A stretch of 15,276 nucleotides of DNA from Heyndrickxia sporothermodurans. GTDB lineage: Bacteria; Bacillota; Bacilli; Bacillales; Bacillaceae_C. The notes under the pieces were generated by a model. The model saw nothing but the letters and a program-made list of their open reading frames with translations, did not search any database and was not told where the DNA came from. The position numbers were made by a program, and so were the translations under genes. The DNA lies in the NCBI RefSeq assembly GCF_016785185.1, contig NZ_JAEKDY010000086.1; one strand, written 5' to 3'. Below are positions 1 to 7,469 of this stretch, one piece after another (position 1 is the first letter of the stretch; every line of letters starts with the position of its first letter).

Positions 1-2
1 TA

Positions 3-50
3 GCCGCAGACCGAATTAATGTACAATTAAATCAGCAACAAGTAGCATGA
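3..50 (+). CDS. possible 3' end of an unidentified plus-strand gene
   Basis: One plus-strand frame is open from the window edge to a TGA at 48-50 and reads AADRINVQLNQQQVA, a reasonable protein tail. The other two plus frames stop almost at once. Fifteen codons are too few to identify a family. No clear terminator follows; bases 51-242 are very AT-rich and I see no gene there. This could also be chance. Confidence 0.3.
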   Translation, partial: AADRINVQLNQQQVA

Positions 51-242
51 TTTCTGTTTTTAAAAATATATTTTAGAAATTCTGTAGGATTCTGTATTTT
101 TAAAAAGAGCAATTATGAAATTGACTCATTTGAAAAAATATTTCAACAAAAGTATATTATTTTAATAAGTATAGAAAAGTATCTTTAATAAATTTTATTC
201 TTTATGACATTTTTCGTCAAGCTAATTATTAGAAACGAATGT

Positions 243-1217
243 TTAATCCTTTAAAATATCAAAAGGATTTTCTTCTATTCCACCCCTATTATTCCATTCA
301 GGTCTTTTCGCACTTGTCGTTTGGCAATAATCTAAAAGAACTTTTGCCGTTTTTAATTGAATATGTTTTAAAGGAGAAAGATGGTTCCTTTGTTGCTTAA
401 ACCATTCTGGATACTTTCTCTTTTCCAATAAAGCAACGTCAATAGGTGCATTAGGGTAATCAATATACCCATTGCGACTAATAATGGCCTTTTTCATTGG
501 TATGTCTATTTGATGGTAGTTTAATAGTTGCATAATAATTTTCGCCATCCGATTTAATGAAATCATCGGATTTAAAATCTTGCTTTCATTCCGATTTGCT
601 CTTTTGATCCAAAACCGTTCCTTAGATCCTAAATATACCGCTTCATTCTCTTCTTCTAGAAAAATGATACACCAAACTTCTGTAGGCGTGATTAAAAGAA
701 CCTCCATTTCAACCGGAGCCTTCTTCAATAAAAAAATCGGTTCGTATAAAAATAAAAAAGTATCAGGAAAACGTTGTAATAAATATTTTAGCTTTTCATT
801 TCTAAAATAGCTTTTATCTATAAAAGACTTTTCAATAATGGTTGAGCTTGCCCATTTCATTTGAAACGAAAATAACTGATCAAGAAACATTTGCTTTAAC
901 TCATCTATCGAATCCGGATAATATGCTAACTTTGGGGCAAATTGAAACATCGGTTCAGTTGGTTGTGTATTCTCTTGAATCCATTCATCTTTTTCACTAG
1001 TTGATTTCTGAAATAATCTTTTAATTACGTTTAAAGGCCTTGGATTATTTTCTTCTTCCACTTCATGTATTTCATTTGTACTAGTTGATTGATTCTCCCA
1101 ATCGAGTTTTAATTTTTGCCATTGTTGTTTTTTTAATCTTACATACTGTGCTGGATACCGAAACGGATCCATCTCATAACGGGATATATAATCCTGAAGT
1201 TTTATTAACTGACCCAT
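243..1217 (-). CDS. ytlQ: YtlQ-like protein with a degenerate NERD-like region
   Basis: This is a 324-residue soluble protein without a signal peptide or membrane segments. The first ~95 residues are polar and basic, with low-complexity stretches. The middle (about 150-235) alternates hydrophobic strands (EVLLITPTEVWCIIFLEE) and then has ILNPMISLNRMAKII. That layout resembles the nuclease-related domain (NERD), in which a strand-rich core is followed by an NP-x-x-Q-like helix. The E-x-K catalytic pair usual in NERD proteins is not visible, so nuclease activity is doubtful. The ATG has AAAGGAAG eight bases upstream. The gene starts 17 bases after the thpR stop, so the two are probably cotranscribed. 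The name rests on position next to the YtlP homologue and overall resemblance to Bacillus YtlQ; function is unknown. Confidence 0.65.
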   Translation of the reverse strand: MGQLIKLQDYISRYEMDPFRYPAQYVRLKKQQWQKLKLDWENQSTSTNEIHEVEEENNPRPLNVIKRLFQKSTSEKDEWIQENTQPTEPMFQFAPKLAYYPDSIDELKQMFLDQLFSFQMKWASSTIIEKSFIDKSYFRNEKLKYLLQRFPDTFLFLYEPIFLLKKAPVEMEVLLITPTEVWCIIFLEEENEAVYLGSKERFWIKRANRNESKILNPMISLNRMAKIIMQLLNYHQIDIPMKKAIISRNGYIDYPNAPIDVALLEKRKYPEWFKQQRNHLSPLKHIQLKTAKVLLDYCQTTSAKRPEWNNRGGIEENPFDILKD

Positions 1218-1234
1218 ATATTTTTCTTCCTTTA

Positions 1235-1798
1235 CTAGTCGTCACCCAAATGCATGACAGCCTTTTTTTGATACTTTGGAGTAGCTTCAATATTTGTTTC
1301 ATATAATACAACCTGATTTACCGGAAAGCTCAGTGCATTTAAATTGATCTCTTTAAGTTTCTCTAAAGTAAAATTTTGCTTCGTTTCATCCCATTTTCTC
1401 GCTAAAGTGATATGTGGGTTAAAAGGTTTCTTATCTAATTGAAATCCCGCCTTTAAACAACTTTCATAAACCTTTCCTCTAAGCATATTTAACTCAGGAG
1501 ACTCAAGTAATCCTGCCCAAAAAATCCGCGGAGCCTTTTCTCTTCCAAAAATGCCGAGATGGTTTATTTTTATATTAAACGAAGAAGAACTAGCTAGACT
1601 TTCTTTTATTACATGTATTGCTTCCATTAATTGAGTATGATCCGCATCCCCTAAAAAAGCTAATGTAATATGGTAATCTTCTTTGTGTACCCAACGCTTA
1701 AATGGATGGTCTATCTTTATATTTTCGCATAGTTGGAAAAGGGATTCCTTAATATCAGGAGGTAATGGAACAGCAAAAAAATAATGTTTATTCGACAA
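1235..1798 (-). CDS. thpR: RNA 2',3'-cyclic phosphodiesterase (YtlP, 2H family, formerly '2'-5' RNA ligase')
   Basis: This is a cytoplasmic 2H phosphoesterase of about 187 residues, the usual size for ThpR/LigT. Both signature H-x-T motifs are present: HITLAFLGD (His43, Thr45) and HITLARK (His129, Thr131). Family members hydrolyse RNA 2',3'-cyclic phosphates to 2'-phosphates; the older ligase name reflects a reverse activity seen in vitro. I prefer the TTG start at 1796-1798, because AAAGGGTGAT sits correctly spaced before it and the protein then begins MSNKHYFFAVPLP, as relatives do. A GTG at 1807 and an ATG at 1804 are in frame but overlap the Shine-Dalgarno sequence. The gene leads the thpR-ytlQ pair. 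Identification is firm; the start is moderately certain. Confidence 0.88.
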   Translation of the reverse strand: MSNKHYFFAVPLPPDIKESLFQLCENIKIDHPFKRWVHKEDYHITLAFLGDADHTQLMEAIHVIKESLASSSSFNIKINHLGIFGREKAPRIFWAGLLESPELNMLRGKVYESCLKAGFQLDKKPFNPHITLARKWDETKQNFTLEKLKEINLNALSFPVNQVVLYETNIEATPKYQKKAVMHLGDD

Positions 1799-1828
1799 TT
1801 TCATCACCCTTTTTTTTGATATTCTTAG

Positions 1829-1857
1829 TTTATCAAAATTCTTCAGTAATACTACAA
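1829..1857 (-). promoter_or_regulatory. candidate promoter for thpR-ytlQ
   Basis: On the minus strand TTGTAG (1852-1857) and GATAAA (1829-1834) are separated by 17 bases and lie just upstream of the thpR ribosome binding site, downstream of the dat terminator. Both boxes are imperfect, so this is tentative. Confidence 0.3.
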
Positions 1858-1881
1858 ATTATTAATCTAAATGAAAAAAAT

Positions 1882-1910
1882 AAAATAAACCAGCAATGCT
1901 GGTTTATTTT
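1882..1910 (-). terminator. rho-independent terminator of dat
   Basis: A perfect 13-bp inverted repeat (AAAATAAACCAGC / GCTGGTTTATTTT) with an AAT loop lies 20 bases beyond the dat stop. On the minus strand it is followed by a T-rich run. The stem is AT-flanked and symmetrical, so it could also stop transcription entering from the other side. Confidence 0.8.
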
Positions 1911-1930
1911 TTCCGAAAACATAACGACGA

Positions 1931-2770
1931 TTACATGCCAATTTTTTGTTGAAACAGTTGTTGAAGTTTTCTTGTTATTTTTCCGGGTTTTCCTGTTGAT
2001 ATCACTTTTTCATTTACTTGAATGATTGGCATAACTTCTGAAGTTGTACTTGAGATAAATACTTCATCTGCTTCTAGTAAATCATCAATTGTAAATATTT
2101 CTTCCTTAAAAGAAATACCATTTTCCTGGCATAATTTAATAATCACTTGTCTTGTAATTCCATTTAAGATTAAATTTGAGACTGGTCGTGTAATTAAACA
2201 ATTATCTTTCACAATAAACACATTTGATGAAGAACCTTCTGTAACTTCTTCTCCTCTGTGTTGAATCGCCTCAAAGCAACCGGACTCCGCAGCTTTTTGT
2301 TTAGCTAAAATATTGCCTAATAAGTTTAAACTTTTAATATCGCATCTTAACCAACGAATATCCTCTATTAATAATCCTTTGACCCCTTCATCCATAGAAA
2401 CTTTCGGAATTGGCATTTCACGTGTATATGCAACATAAACTGGCGGTACGTCTGATTTAGGGAACCCATGTTGTCTTGGAAAACTTCCACGGGTTAGTTG
2501 TAAATATATAATTCCAGTGTCGAGCTGATTTACTTGAACTAATTCCTCTAATGTTTGAATGAGTTCCAATTTTTCATAAGGAATTTGAATCGAAATTTTC
2601 TCCGCACTTTCATATAAACGATTAATATGTTCTTCCTTCGTAAAAAGTTTTCCATTATACACTCGAATGACTTCATAGACTCCGTCACCAAACTGATATC
2701 CACGGTCCTCAATATCAATATTTACCTTTGAACGTTCAATAATTTCCCCATTAAATATAATGTTCTCCAT
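1931..2770 (-). CDS. dat: D-amino-acid transaminase (D-alanine aminotransferase)
   Basis: This is a 279-residue, fold-type IV PLP-dependent enzyme that interconverts D-alanine + 2-oxoglutarate and pyruvate + D-glutamate, supplying D-Glu for peptidoglycan. The PLP lysine is Lys146 in CDIKSLNLL, and the conserved glutamate is Glu178 in TEGSSSNVF. The carboxylate-binding Tyr32, Arg99 and His101 (RQHGFP) match the residues known from the Bacillus sp. YM-1 enzyme with an offset of one. These separate it from branched-chain aminotransferases and 4-amino-4-deoxychorismate lyase. The ATG is preceded by AAAGGGGAG at good spacing. The gene starts 27 bases after the pepV stop and ends at a strong terminator, so pepV-dat is very likely one operon. 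The length is normal. Confidence 0.95.
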   Translation of the reverse strand: MENIIFNGEIIERSKVNIDIEDRGYQFGDGVYEVIRVYNGKLFTKEEHINRLYESAEKISIQIPYEKLELIQTLEELVQVNQLDTGIIYLQLTRGSFPRQHGFPKSDVPPVYVAYTREMPIPKVSMDEGVKGLLIEDIRWLRCDIKSLNLLGNILAKQKAAESGCFEAIQHRGEEVTEGSSSNVFIVKDNCLITRPVSNLILNGITRQVIIKLCQENGISFKEEIFTIDDLLEADEVFISSTTSEVMPIIQVNEKVISTGKPGKITRKLQQLFQQKIGM

Positions 2771-2797
2771 ACGAAACTCCCCTTTGAATTCTGATTA

Positions 2798-4210
2798 TTA
2801 TCTGGCTAATTCATAAATGGCTTGAGCATAAATTGCTGTTGCTTTTAATAAATCATCGACTGGCATGTATTCATCCTTTTGATGCATAACATCCGGTCGT
2901 CCGGGGAAAAGTGCACCAAATGCTACACCGGATTTTAACGAGCGTGCATAGGTTCCTCCTCCAATGGATAGAAGTTCAGCTTTTTCTCCTGTTTGCTCTT
3001 CATAAACCTTTTGTAATGTTTTGATTAGCTCATCGTTTGCATCTACATGATGTGGTTTGGAGTCAGAAAAGTTTTCAATTGAAAATCCGTGTTCTGATGC
3101 TTTTGCAGTAATTGTTTCTTTTCCTTTATCCATGTTAAACGTTACGGGATAGCGCATATTAATCCCGAAACTTCCGCCTTTTTCTTGGTCATAATTCATT
3201 TTTCCTACATTAATTGTCAAGTCACCTGTAATATCATCGCTGAATTGAACACCTAAGCCTTCCCCACGCGACTGATCAAGCAATACGTTTACAGCAAAAT
3301 CCACAAATTTCTTACCATGTTGATTTAGTTCCAATGTAGATAAAAACTTTGTTAAAAACAATCCGGCATTTTTTCCGTTTCTCGGTTCCATTCCATGAGC
3401 AGATACACCTTCCAATTCGAAATGCAGCTCCCCATTTTCCACAAAATACTTCCCTTTTAGTTCATTTTCCTCTAAAAAGCTTGTGAACTGCTGAAATAAA
3501 TCAGTTTGTTCTCCTTCAAATGTGATGACTGCTTCTGCAAAATCGGGAACCATATTATATCTTCGCCCAGATTGAAATGATAAAAGAGTATTTTTCGCTT
3601 GCTGATCATCCATTTTTGCCGGCAAAACGATATCGTAATCAGCGATTCCTTTTTCGGCATTAATGATAGGAAAATCTGCATCTGGCGCAAAACCCATTGT
3701 CGGCATTTCTTCATGTTGGAAATAATGTTCCACACAACGCCAATTGCTTTCTTCATCTGTTCCAATGATCATTCGTACACGCTTTTCCAAAGGAATTCCT
3801 AATTCTTTAACAATTTTCATTGCATAATAGGCAGCCATCGTGGGGCCTTTATCATCACTTGCTCCTCTAGCATATATTTTGCCATCTAGTACTTCGCCAC
3901 CGTATGGGTCAACACTCCAGCCATCTCCTTCAGGAACTACATCGACATGACATAAGATACCGATTAACTCATTTCCTTGTCCCATTTCTAAATGGCCTGC
4001 CAAATTACCGACATTTTTAGCAGTGAAGCCATCTTTTTCTCCTAAATCTAATAAATATTGTAATGCCTCTTTAACCCCTTTACCTAACGGTGCATCCTCA
4101 GTTGCATTTTCTTCATCTAAAACACTTTTTATTTTTAACAACTGTTTCAAATCATCAATTAGATAATCTTTTCTTTTTAGTACTTCCTCAGTCCAATTTA
4201 TTTTCTCCAT
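2798..4210 (-). CDS. pepV: dipeptidase PepV (M20 metallopeptidase, YtjP)
   Basis: This is a 470-residue cytoplasmic di-zinc dipeptidase with broad specificity for unsubstituted dipeptides. The metal and catalytic residues known from Lactobacillus PepV are all visible: His88 and Asp90 (CHVDVVPEGD), Asp120 (GASDDKGP), Glu153/Glu154 (GTDEESN), Asp177 (FAPDADF) and the C-terminal His in DVMHQKDE. The lid domain with the SAHG motif lies near residue 285. I start at the ATG at 4208-4210, because AGGAGTG is five bases upstream and the protein then begins MEKINWTEEV; an in-frame extension to 4255 lacks a well-placed site. It is the first gene of pepV-dat, suggesting peptide-derived amino acids feed D-amino acid metabolism. 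A weak TTGTGA-18-TATTAA lies upstream as a possible promoter. Confidence 0.95.
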   Translation of the reverse strand: MEKINWTEEVLKRKDYLIDDLKQLLKIKSVLDEENATEDAPLGKGVKEALQYLLDLGEKDGFTAKNVGNLAGHLEMGQGNELIGILCHVDVVPEGDGWSVDPYGGEVLDGKIYARGASDDKGPTMAAYYAMKIVKELGIPLEKRVRMIIGTDEESNWRCVEHYFQHEEMPTMGFAPDADFPIINAEKGIADYDIVLPAKMDDQQAKNTLLSFQSGRRYNMVPDFAEAVITFEGEQTDLFQQFTSFLEENELKGKYFVENGELHFELEGVSAHGMEPRNGKNAGLFLTKFLSTLELNQHGKKFVDFAVNVLLDQSRGEGLGVQFSDDITGDLTINVGKMNYDQEKGGSFGINMRYPVTFNMDKGKETITAKASEHGFSIENFSDSKPHHVDANDELIKTLQKVYEEQTGEKAELLSIGGGTYARSLKSGVAFGALFPGRPDVMHQKDEYMPVDDLLKATAIYAQAIYELAR

Positions 4211-4317
4211 GTTATCACTCCTATTAAGGAATTTTATGTATTCCGAATTATTCATACCTTAATTAATATTACTCCTTTTCCTCCATTTAATAAATCTTTT
4301 CGTGAAATTATCACAAT

Positions 4318-4346
4318 TTGAGAAATGGTTATCTGAAAATTATAAT
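4318..4346 (+). promoter_or_regulatory. sigma-A-type promoter reading toward ytzE
   Basis: TTGAGA (4318-4323), a 17-base spacer and a perfect TATAAT (4341-4346) lie on the plus strand. Transcription would start near 4353, giving a leader of roughly 310 bases before the ytzE start. Confidence 0.55.
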
Positions 4347-4549
4347 ATCTATACATACCTTTCATATACATTATTAAAGGGAACGAAACAAATTTTTGAA
4401 TCCTATCCCTAGATAAATTAAAAAGGAAGGTGTACAATGTAATTGTCTGACATCTTAGATGATAAAAATCAATAAGGCTTTTTTCGAAATGAAATCTGCC
4501 TTCAGAAAAAAGGAGCTGTCTGTCCGGATAATATTACATCTTTTCTAGC

Positions 4550-4608
4550 GATATTGGAGTTTCATTATCACTATTTGTATGAATCATACAAGTATTGTGG
4601 CCAATATC
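4550..4608. repeat. nested inverted repeats, possible operator or RNA structure
   Basis: An outer perfect 8-base pair (GATATTGG at 4550-4557, CCAATATC at 4601-4608) encloses a perfect 17-base palindrome, TTGTATGAATCATACAA (4575-4591). The palindrome has the size and symmetry of a dimeric repressor site. As RNA, the two pairs could form a stem with an internal hairpin. The location, 75-90 bases upstream of the ytzE start, suggests control of ytzE. No binding partner can be named. Confidence 0.5.
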
Positions 4609-4665
4609 CAACTAAATAAGCCGTCCGTAACTTGGTCTTTGGAATAAAGATGAGGGAGTGGTTTT

Positions 4666-4887
4666 TTGAAACCTTCAACAAATCGCATGCTAACCCGAAT
4701 TAAATCTATCTACATGTTTATTAAAGAAAATGGGACTGTTACAACGCAGGACATTGTAGAAGAGTTCGGCATCACACCTCGCACCATTCAAAGAGATTTG
4801 AATGTGTTAGCATACAATGACTTAATCATAAGCCCACACCGTGGGAAATGGACAACAACAGAAAAGAGAGTTAAGATGTCTTCATAA
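4666..4887 (+). CDS. ytzE: YtzE, small DeoR-type helix-turn-helix protein
   Basis: This 73-residue protein is little more than one winged helix-turn-helix. The segment from about residue 22 to 47 (TVTTQDIVEEFG then ITPRTIQRDLNVL) is a typical DeoR-family DNA-binding unit, followed by a basic wing (SPHRGKWTTTEKR). It lacks the C-terminal sugar-phosphate sensor domain of full DeoR regulators, as Bacillus YtzE does, so no ligand can be predicted. The start is TTG, with GAGGGAGTGG well spaced upstream. The gene stands alone on the plus strand, divergent from pepV and convergent with the pseudouridine synthase gene. A perfect palindrome lies in its leader, so autoregulation is possible but is my inference. 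Family assignment is firm; target genes are unknown. Confidence 0.88.
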   Translation: MKPSTNRMLTRIKSIYMFIKENGTVTTQDIVEEFGITPRTIQRDLNVLAYNDLIISPHRGKWTTTEKRVKMSS

Positions 4888-4911
4888 GCAAAAAATTAAA
4901 TAAAATATACA

Positions 4912-4946
4912 AGAAAGGAGCTGCATTCAGTTGTCAGCTCCTTTCT
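4912..4946. terminator. terminator between convergent ytzE and the pseudouridine synthase gene
   Basis: A perfect 12-bp stem (AGAAAGGAGCTG / CAGCTCCTTTCT) has an 11-base loop. On the minus strand it begins at the stop codon of the pseudouridine synthase and is followed by a long T-rich run. On the plus strand the tail (ATGCTTTTGG) is weaker. It probably serves mainly the minus-strand gene and secondarily ytzE. Confidence 0.8.
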
Positions 4947-5667
4947 ATGCTTTTGGTTCGTATTCCTTTAATAATAAAACTTCCTCTTCAGTAAGCTCAC
5001 GATAATCACCTAACTCAAGTGTTTCATCTAAAGCTAATGGTCCCATCGAAATTCTTTTTAAATAAATGACCTTTTTTCCAACTGCTTCAAACATCCGCTT
5101 CACTTGATGAAATTTACCTTCCATAATTGTTAATTCAATATCAGAATGGATCCCGGATTTTAAAATAACTAGTTCTCCGGGTTTCGTATGGTAGCCATCA
5201 TCCAGTATTACTCCTTTACTGAACGCAGAAATATCTTGATCAGTCACTTCACCTTTAATTACTGCAAAATAGGTTTTTGGTACATGTTTCTTTGGTGAAA
5301 GCAGCTGATGTGAAAGCTGTCCATCATTCGTTAGCAATAATAGTCCTTCCGTATCTTTATCTAAGCGTCCAACTGGAAAGGGATTTAATATCGTATCATT
5401 CACTTCTAAAAGGTCGATAACTGTTTCATCATGTTTATCCTCTGTTGCTGAAATTACACCAGCAGGTTTATTCATCATTAAGTAAATGTATTCCTTATAG
5501 TCGACTTTCTCTCCTCTAACGGTCACCTCGTCTTGCTGAGGATCAATATGGGCTTTACTATCCTTTACAATTACACCATTTACTTTAACGATGTTTTTCT
5601 TTAAAATCTGTTTCACTTCTTTTCTACTACCTAATCCCGCATTTGCTAGAAATTTATCCATTCTCAT
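4945..5667 (-). CDS. ytzG: RsuA/RluB-family pseudouridine synthase (YtzG-like)
   Basis: This is a 240-residue enzyme that isomerises a uridine in rRNA to pseudouridine. An N-terminal S4 RNA-binding domain covers about residues 1-48 (MRMDKFLANAGLGSRKE). The catalytic domain follows, with the signature GRLDKDTEGLLLLTNDG and catalytic Asp103. The later motif GKFHQVKRMFEAVGKKV is typical of the RsuA branch, whose E. coli member modifies 16S rRNA U516. Whether this one targets 16S or 23S cannot be decided from sequence. The ATG follows AGAGGTG at normal spacing. It lies 54 bases after the murJ stop in the same direction; a hairpin between them may limit readthrough. Length is normal. Confidence 0.9.
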   Translation of the reverse strand: MRMDKFLANAGLGSRKEVKQILKKNIVKVNGVIVKDSKAHIDPQQDEVTVRGEKVDYKEYIYLMMNKPAGVISATEDKHDETVIDLLEVNDTILNPFPVGRLDKDTEGLLLLTNDGQLSHQLLSPKKHVPKTYFAVIKGEVTDQDISAFSKGVILDDGYHTKPGELVILKSGIHSDIELTIMEGKFHQVKRMFEAVGKKVIYLKRISMGPLALDETLELGDYRELTEEEVLLLKEYEPKA

Positions 5668-5693
5668 TTTAACACCTCTTTATCCCTATTTTT

Positions 5694-5719
5694 AAAGGAG
5701 GCCACTCATGACCTCCTTT
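5694..5719. terminator. hairpin between murJ and the pseudouridine synthase gene
   Basis: AAAGGAGG (5694-5701) and CCTCCTTT (5712-5719) form a stem that extends to ten pairs as minus-strand RNA with one G-U. The better T-run (TTTTTCT) is on the plus-strand side, although both flanking genes run on the minus strand; minus-strand transcripts see only TTTAAAAAT. It may be a leaky terminator or attenuator for murJ transcripts and a stop for antisense transcription. Confidence 0.55.
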
Positions 5720-5721
5720 TT

Positions 5722-7341
5722 CTATCCTATATGCAATCTTGATTTAATCCTACTGATCCTAGAACCAAATAATTTTTCAGCTAATTTCGACCTTAATCCT
5801 AAATATCCATAAACAATTGCACCAACTGCGCCACAAATAATGGTAATAATTAATGCTTGCAGCTTTGCATCAGGAACTAATACTAGCGTGATAAGTTTAT
5901 AAACAATAATGACAATTCCAGCCATAATCGCATTCATCAATAAAATTAAAATAGCTCTTCTAAAAATCGTTTTAAATGGATACTGTGCAAACACTTTTAT
6001 GACGAAAAGATTGATGATTATAGATGCTGAATAACCTAGCACTGTTGCATAAACCGCTCCGTTAGTTTCAAAAAGCTTGATTAATGGAATATTAAAAGTT
6101 AATTTAAGCAACAAACCAACTAATAGACTTAATATAGTAAACCTTTGTTCATTAATCCCTTGTAAAATAGCCGCTGTGACAGAATACAAAGCAAATAGAA
6201 TGGCAACCGGCGCATAATGCCCTAATACGTCTGTACCTAATTTATTTGGTTCATAAAATACAGTAAAAATCGGATGTGCAAGCAACGATAAACCGATTGC
6301 TGCAGGAACCGTTAAAAATAACAAAACTTGAAAGGTTTGATCAACTTGACGTACCAATTCAGAACGTCTTCCTTTAGCAAATGATTCAGTAATGAGTGGT
6401 ACAAGTGTTAAGGAAAATGACGTAGCAAGTGATACCGGGATGATGACAAGTTTATGTGAATCGAAGTTGAGAATTCCAATCGCTTCAAGTGCCTCTTTTC
6501 CTTTTCCGATAGCAGCCATTCCTCGATTAAATGTTAATTGATCAATATATTGATAAAGTGAATTCGCAATACCGACAAAAACAAACGGCAGGGCATAGAT
6601 AAAAATTTCTTTATACATTTCCCTTAAAGAAACATGCATCGTACCTTTATCATAGTTTAATAATTCATCAAAATGAGATTTTCTTTTTCTCCAATACCAA
6701 AATAACACGAATAAACTCGCAATGCCTCCAATAAATGCTGCAAATGTTGCAACACTAATAGCAGTAACCATTTTTCCATGGAAAACATGCAAGACAAAAA
6801 ATGCCCCTAATAATAGAAATACGATTCGAACTAATTGTTCAATAACCTGTGAAACTGCTGATGGGCCCATTGATTGATGACCTTGAAAATATCCCCTTAT
6901 TAAGCTCATTACAGGAATAATAATTAACGCAAAGCTTACAGCACGGATGACCGTTGTTACATCTTCGATTGAGAATTTTTTTGATTCTACTCCCGTCATG
7001 CTAAGCTCAGCGAATGTAGGGGCAAATACATACATTACTAAAAAACTGACAATCCCAGTTATTAGCATTAATAAAATACCTGATTTAAATAATTTTCGTC
7101 CTACTGCATACTCCTCTAAAGCATTATATTTAGCGATATATTTTGATACAGCAAGTGGGACACCCGCTGTGGCAATACTGATAAACAACGTATAAGGTAC
7201 ATATCCAAATTGATATAGTGCTTCCGGCTCGGAACCTCCTACAATAGCATGAAATGGAATAACGTAAAACAATCCAATTATCTTTGATATAATCGTTCCT
7301 AATGTTAATATAAACGTACCGCGTATTAGTTTTGAAGACAT
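5722..7341 (-). CDS. murJ: lipid II flippase MurJ-type transporter (YtgP, MVF/polysaccharide export family)
   Basis: This is a 539-residue integral membrane protein with about 14 predicted helices, of the MOP exporter superfamily. The start MSSKLIRGTFILTLGT, the SKIIGLFYVIPF segment and the RGYFQGHQSMGPSA signature between helices are typical of YtgP, and the central QYIDQLTFNRGM also fits. In B. subtilis YtgP is the MurJ that moves lipid II across the membrane and is redundant with Amj. The SpoVB paralogue is related, so confusion is possible, but the neighbours (ytfP, the pseudouridine synthase, ytzE) match the ytgP locus. I start at the ATG at 7339-7341, because GAGGG lies five bases upstream; a TTG at 7353 would overlap that site. 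It is divergent from ytfP. No clear promoter is visible upstream. Confidence 0.92.
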   Translation of the reverse strand: MSSKLIRGTFILTLGTIISKIIGLFYVIPFHAIVGGSEPEALYQFGYVPYTLFISIATAGVPLAVSKYIAKYNALEEYAVGRKLFKSGILLMLITGIVSFLVMYVFAPTFAELSMTGVESKKFSIEDVTTVIRAVSFALIIIPVMSLIRGYFQGHQSMGPSAVSQVIEQLVRIVFLLLGAFFVLHVFHGKMVTAISVATFAAFIGGIASLFVLFWYWRKRKSHFDELLNYDKGTMHVSLREMYKEIFIYALPFVFVGIANSLYQYIDQLTFNRGMAAIGKGKEALEAIGILNFDSHKLVIIPVSLATSFSLTLVPLITESFAKGRRSELVRQVDQTFQVLLFLTVPAAIGLSLLAHPIFTVFYEPNKLGTDVLGHYAPVAILFALYSVTAAILQGINEQRFTILSLLVGLLLKLTFNIPLIKLFETNGAVYATVLGYSASIIINLFVIKVFAQYPFKTIFRRAILILLMNAIMAGIVIIVYKLITLVLVPDAKLQALIITIICGAVGAIVYGYLGLRSKLAEKLFGSRISRIKSRLHIG

Positions 7342-7469
7342 ATAATCCCTCAATCAATAAAATTTAATTTACACACTAATATGTAGTTTACCTCTTACTT
7401 AAAAAATTGACAATTTATTCGTTAATTCTTTTTTTAATACAGAAATTTGACAGAAAAAGGTGTTTCGTA

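Larger units (their letters stand above)
4211..4665. other. 455-base intergenic region between divergent pepV and ytzE, rich in inverted repeats
   Basis: I see no convincing protein gene here. The region holds a plus-strand promoter (4318-4346), a Shine-Dalgarno followed by an ATG-TAA start-stop (4422-4442), an 11-codon reading frame (4443-4475, TTG start, MSDILDDKNQ), and nested inverted repeats between 4550 and 4608. Together they suggest a long structured 5' leader or small RNA ahead of ytzE. Confidence 0.5.

Noticed and set aside
51..242. Short gene or RNA gene in the left-hand AT-rich gap
   Set aside because: No frame with a ribosome binding site, no tRNA-like or structured element; only runs of A and T.
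3472..3765. 97-codon minus-strand frame inside pepV
   Set aside because: Alternate frame of a gene with all catalytic residues intact; no supporting features.
4252..4437. Small minus-strand frame (61 codons) upstream of pepV
   Set aside because: No well-placed ribosome binding site at its start, no recognisable domain, and it lies over the plus-strand promoter and leader. It looks like chance coding in AT-rich DNA.
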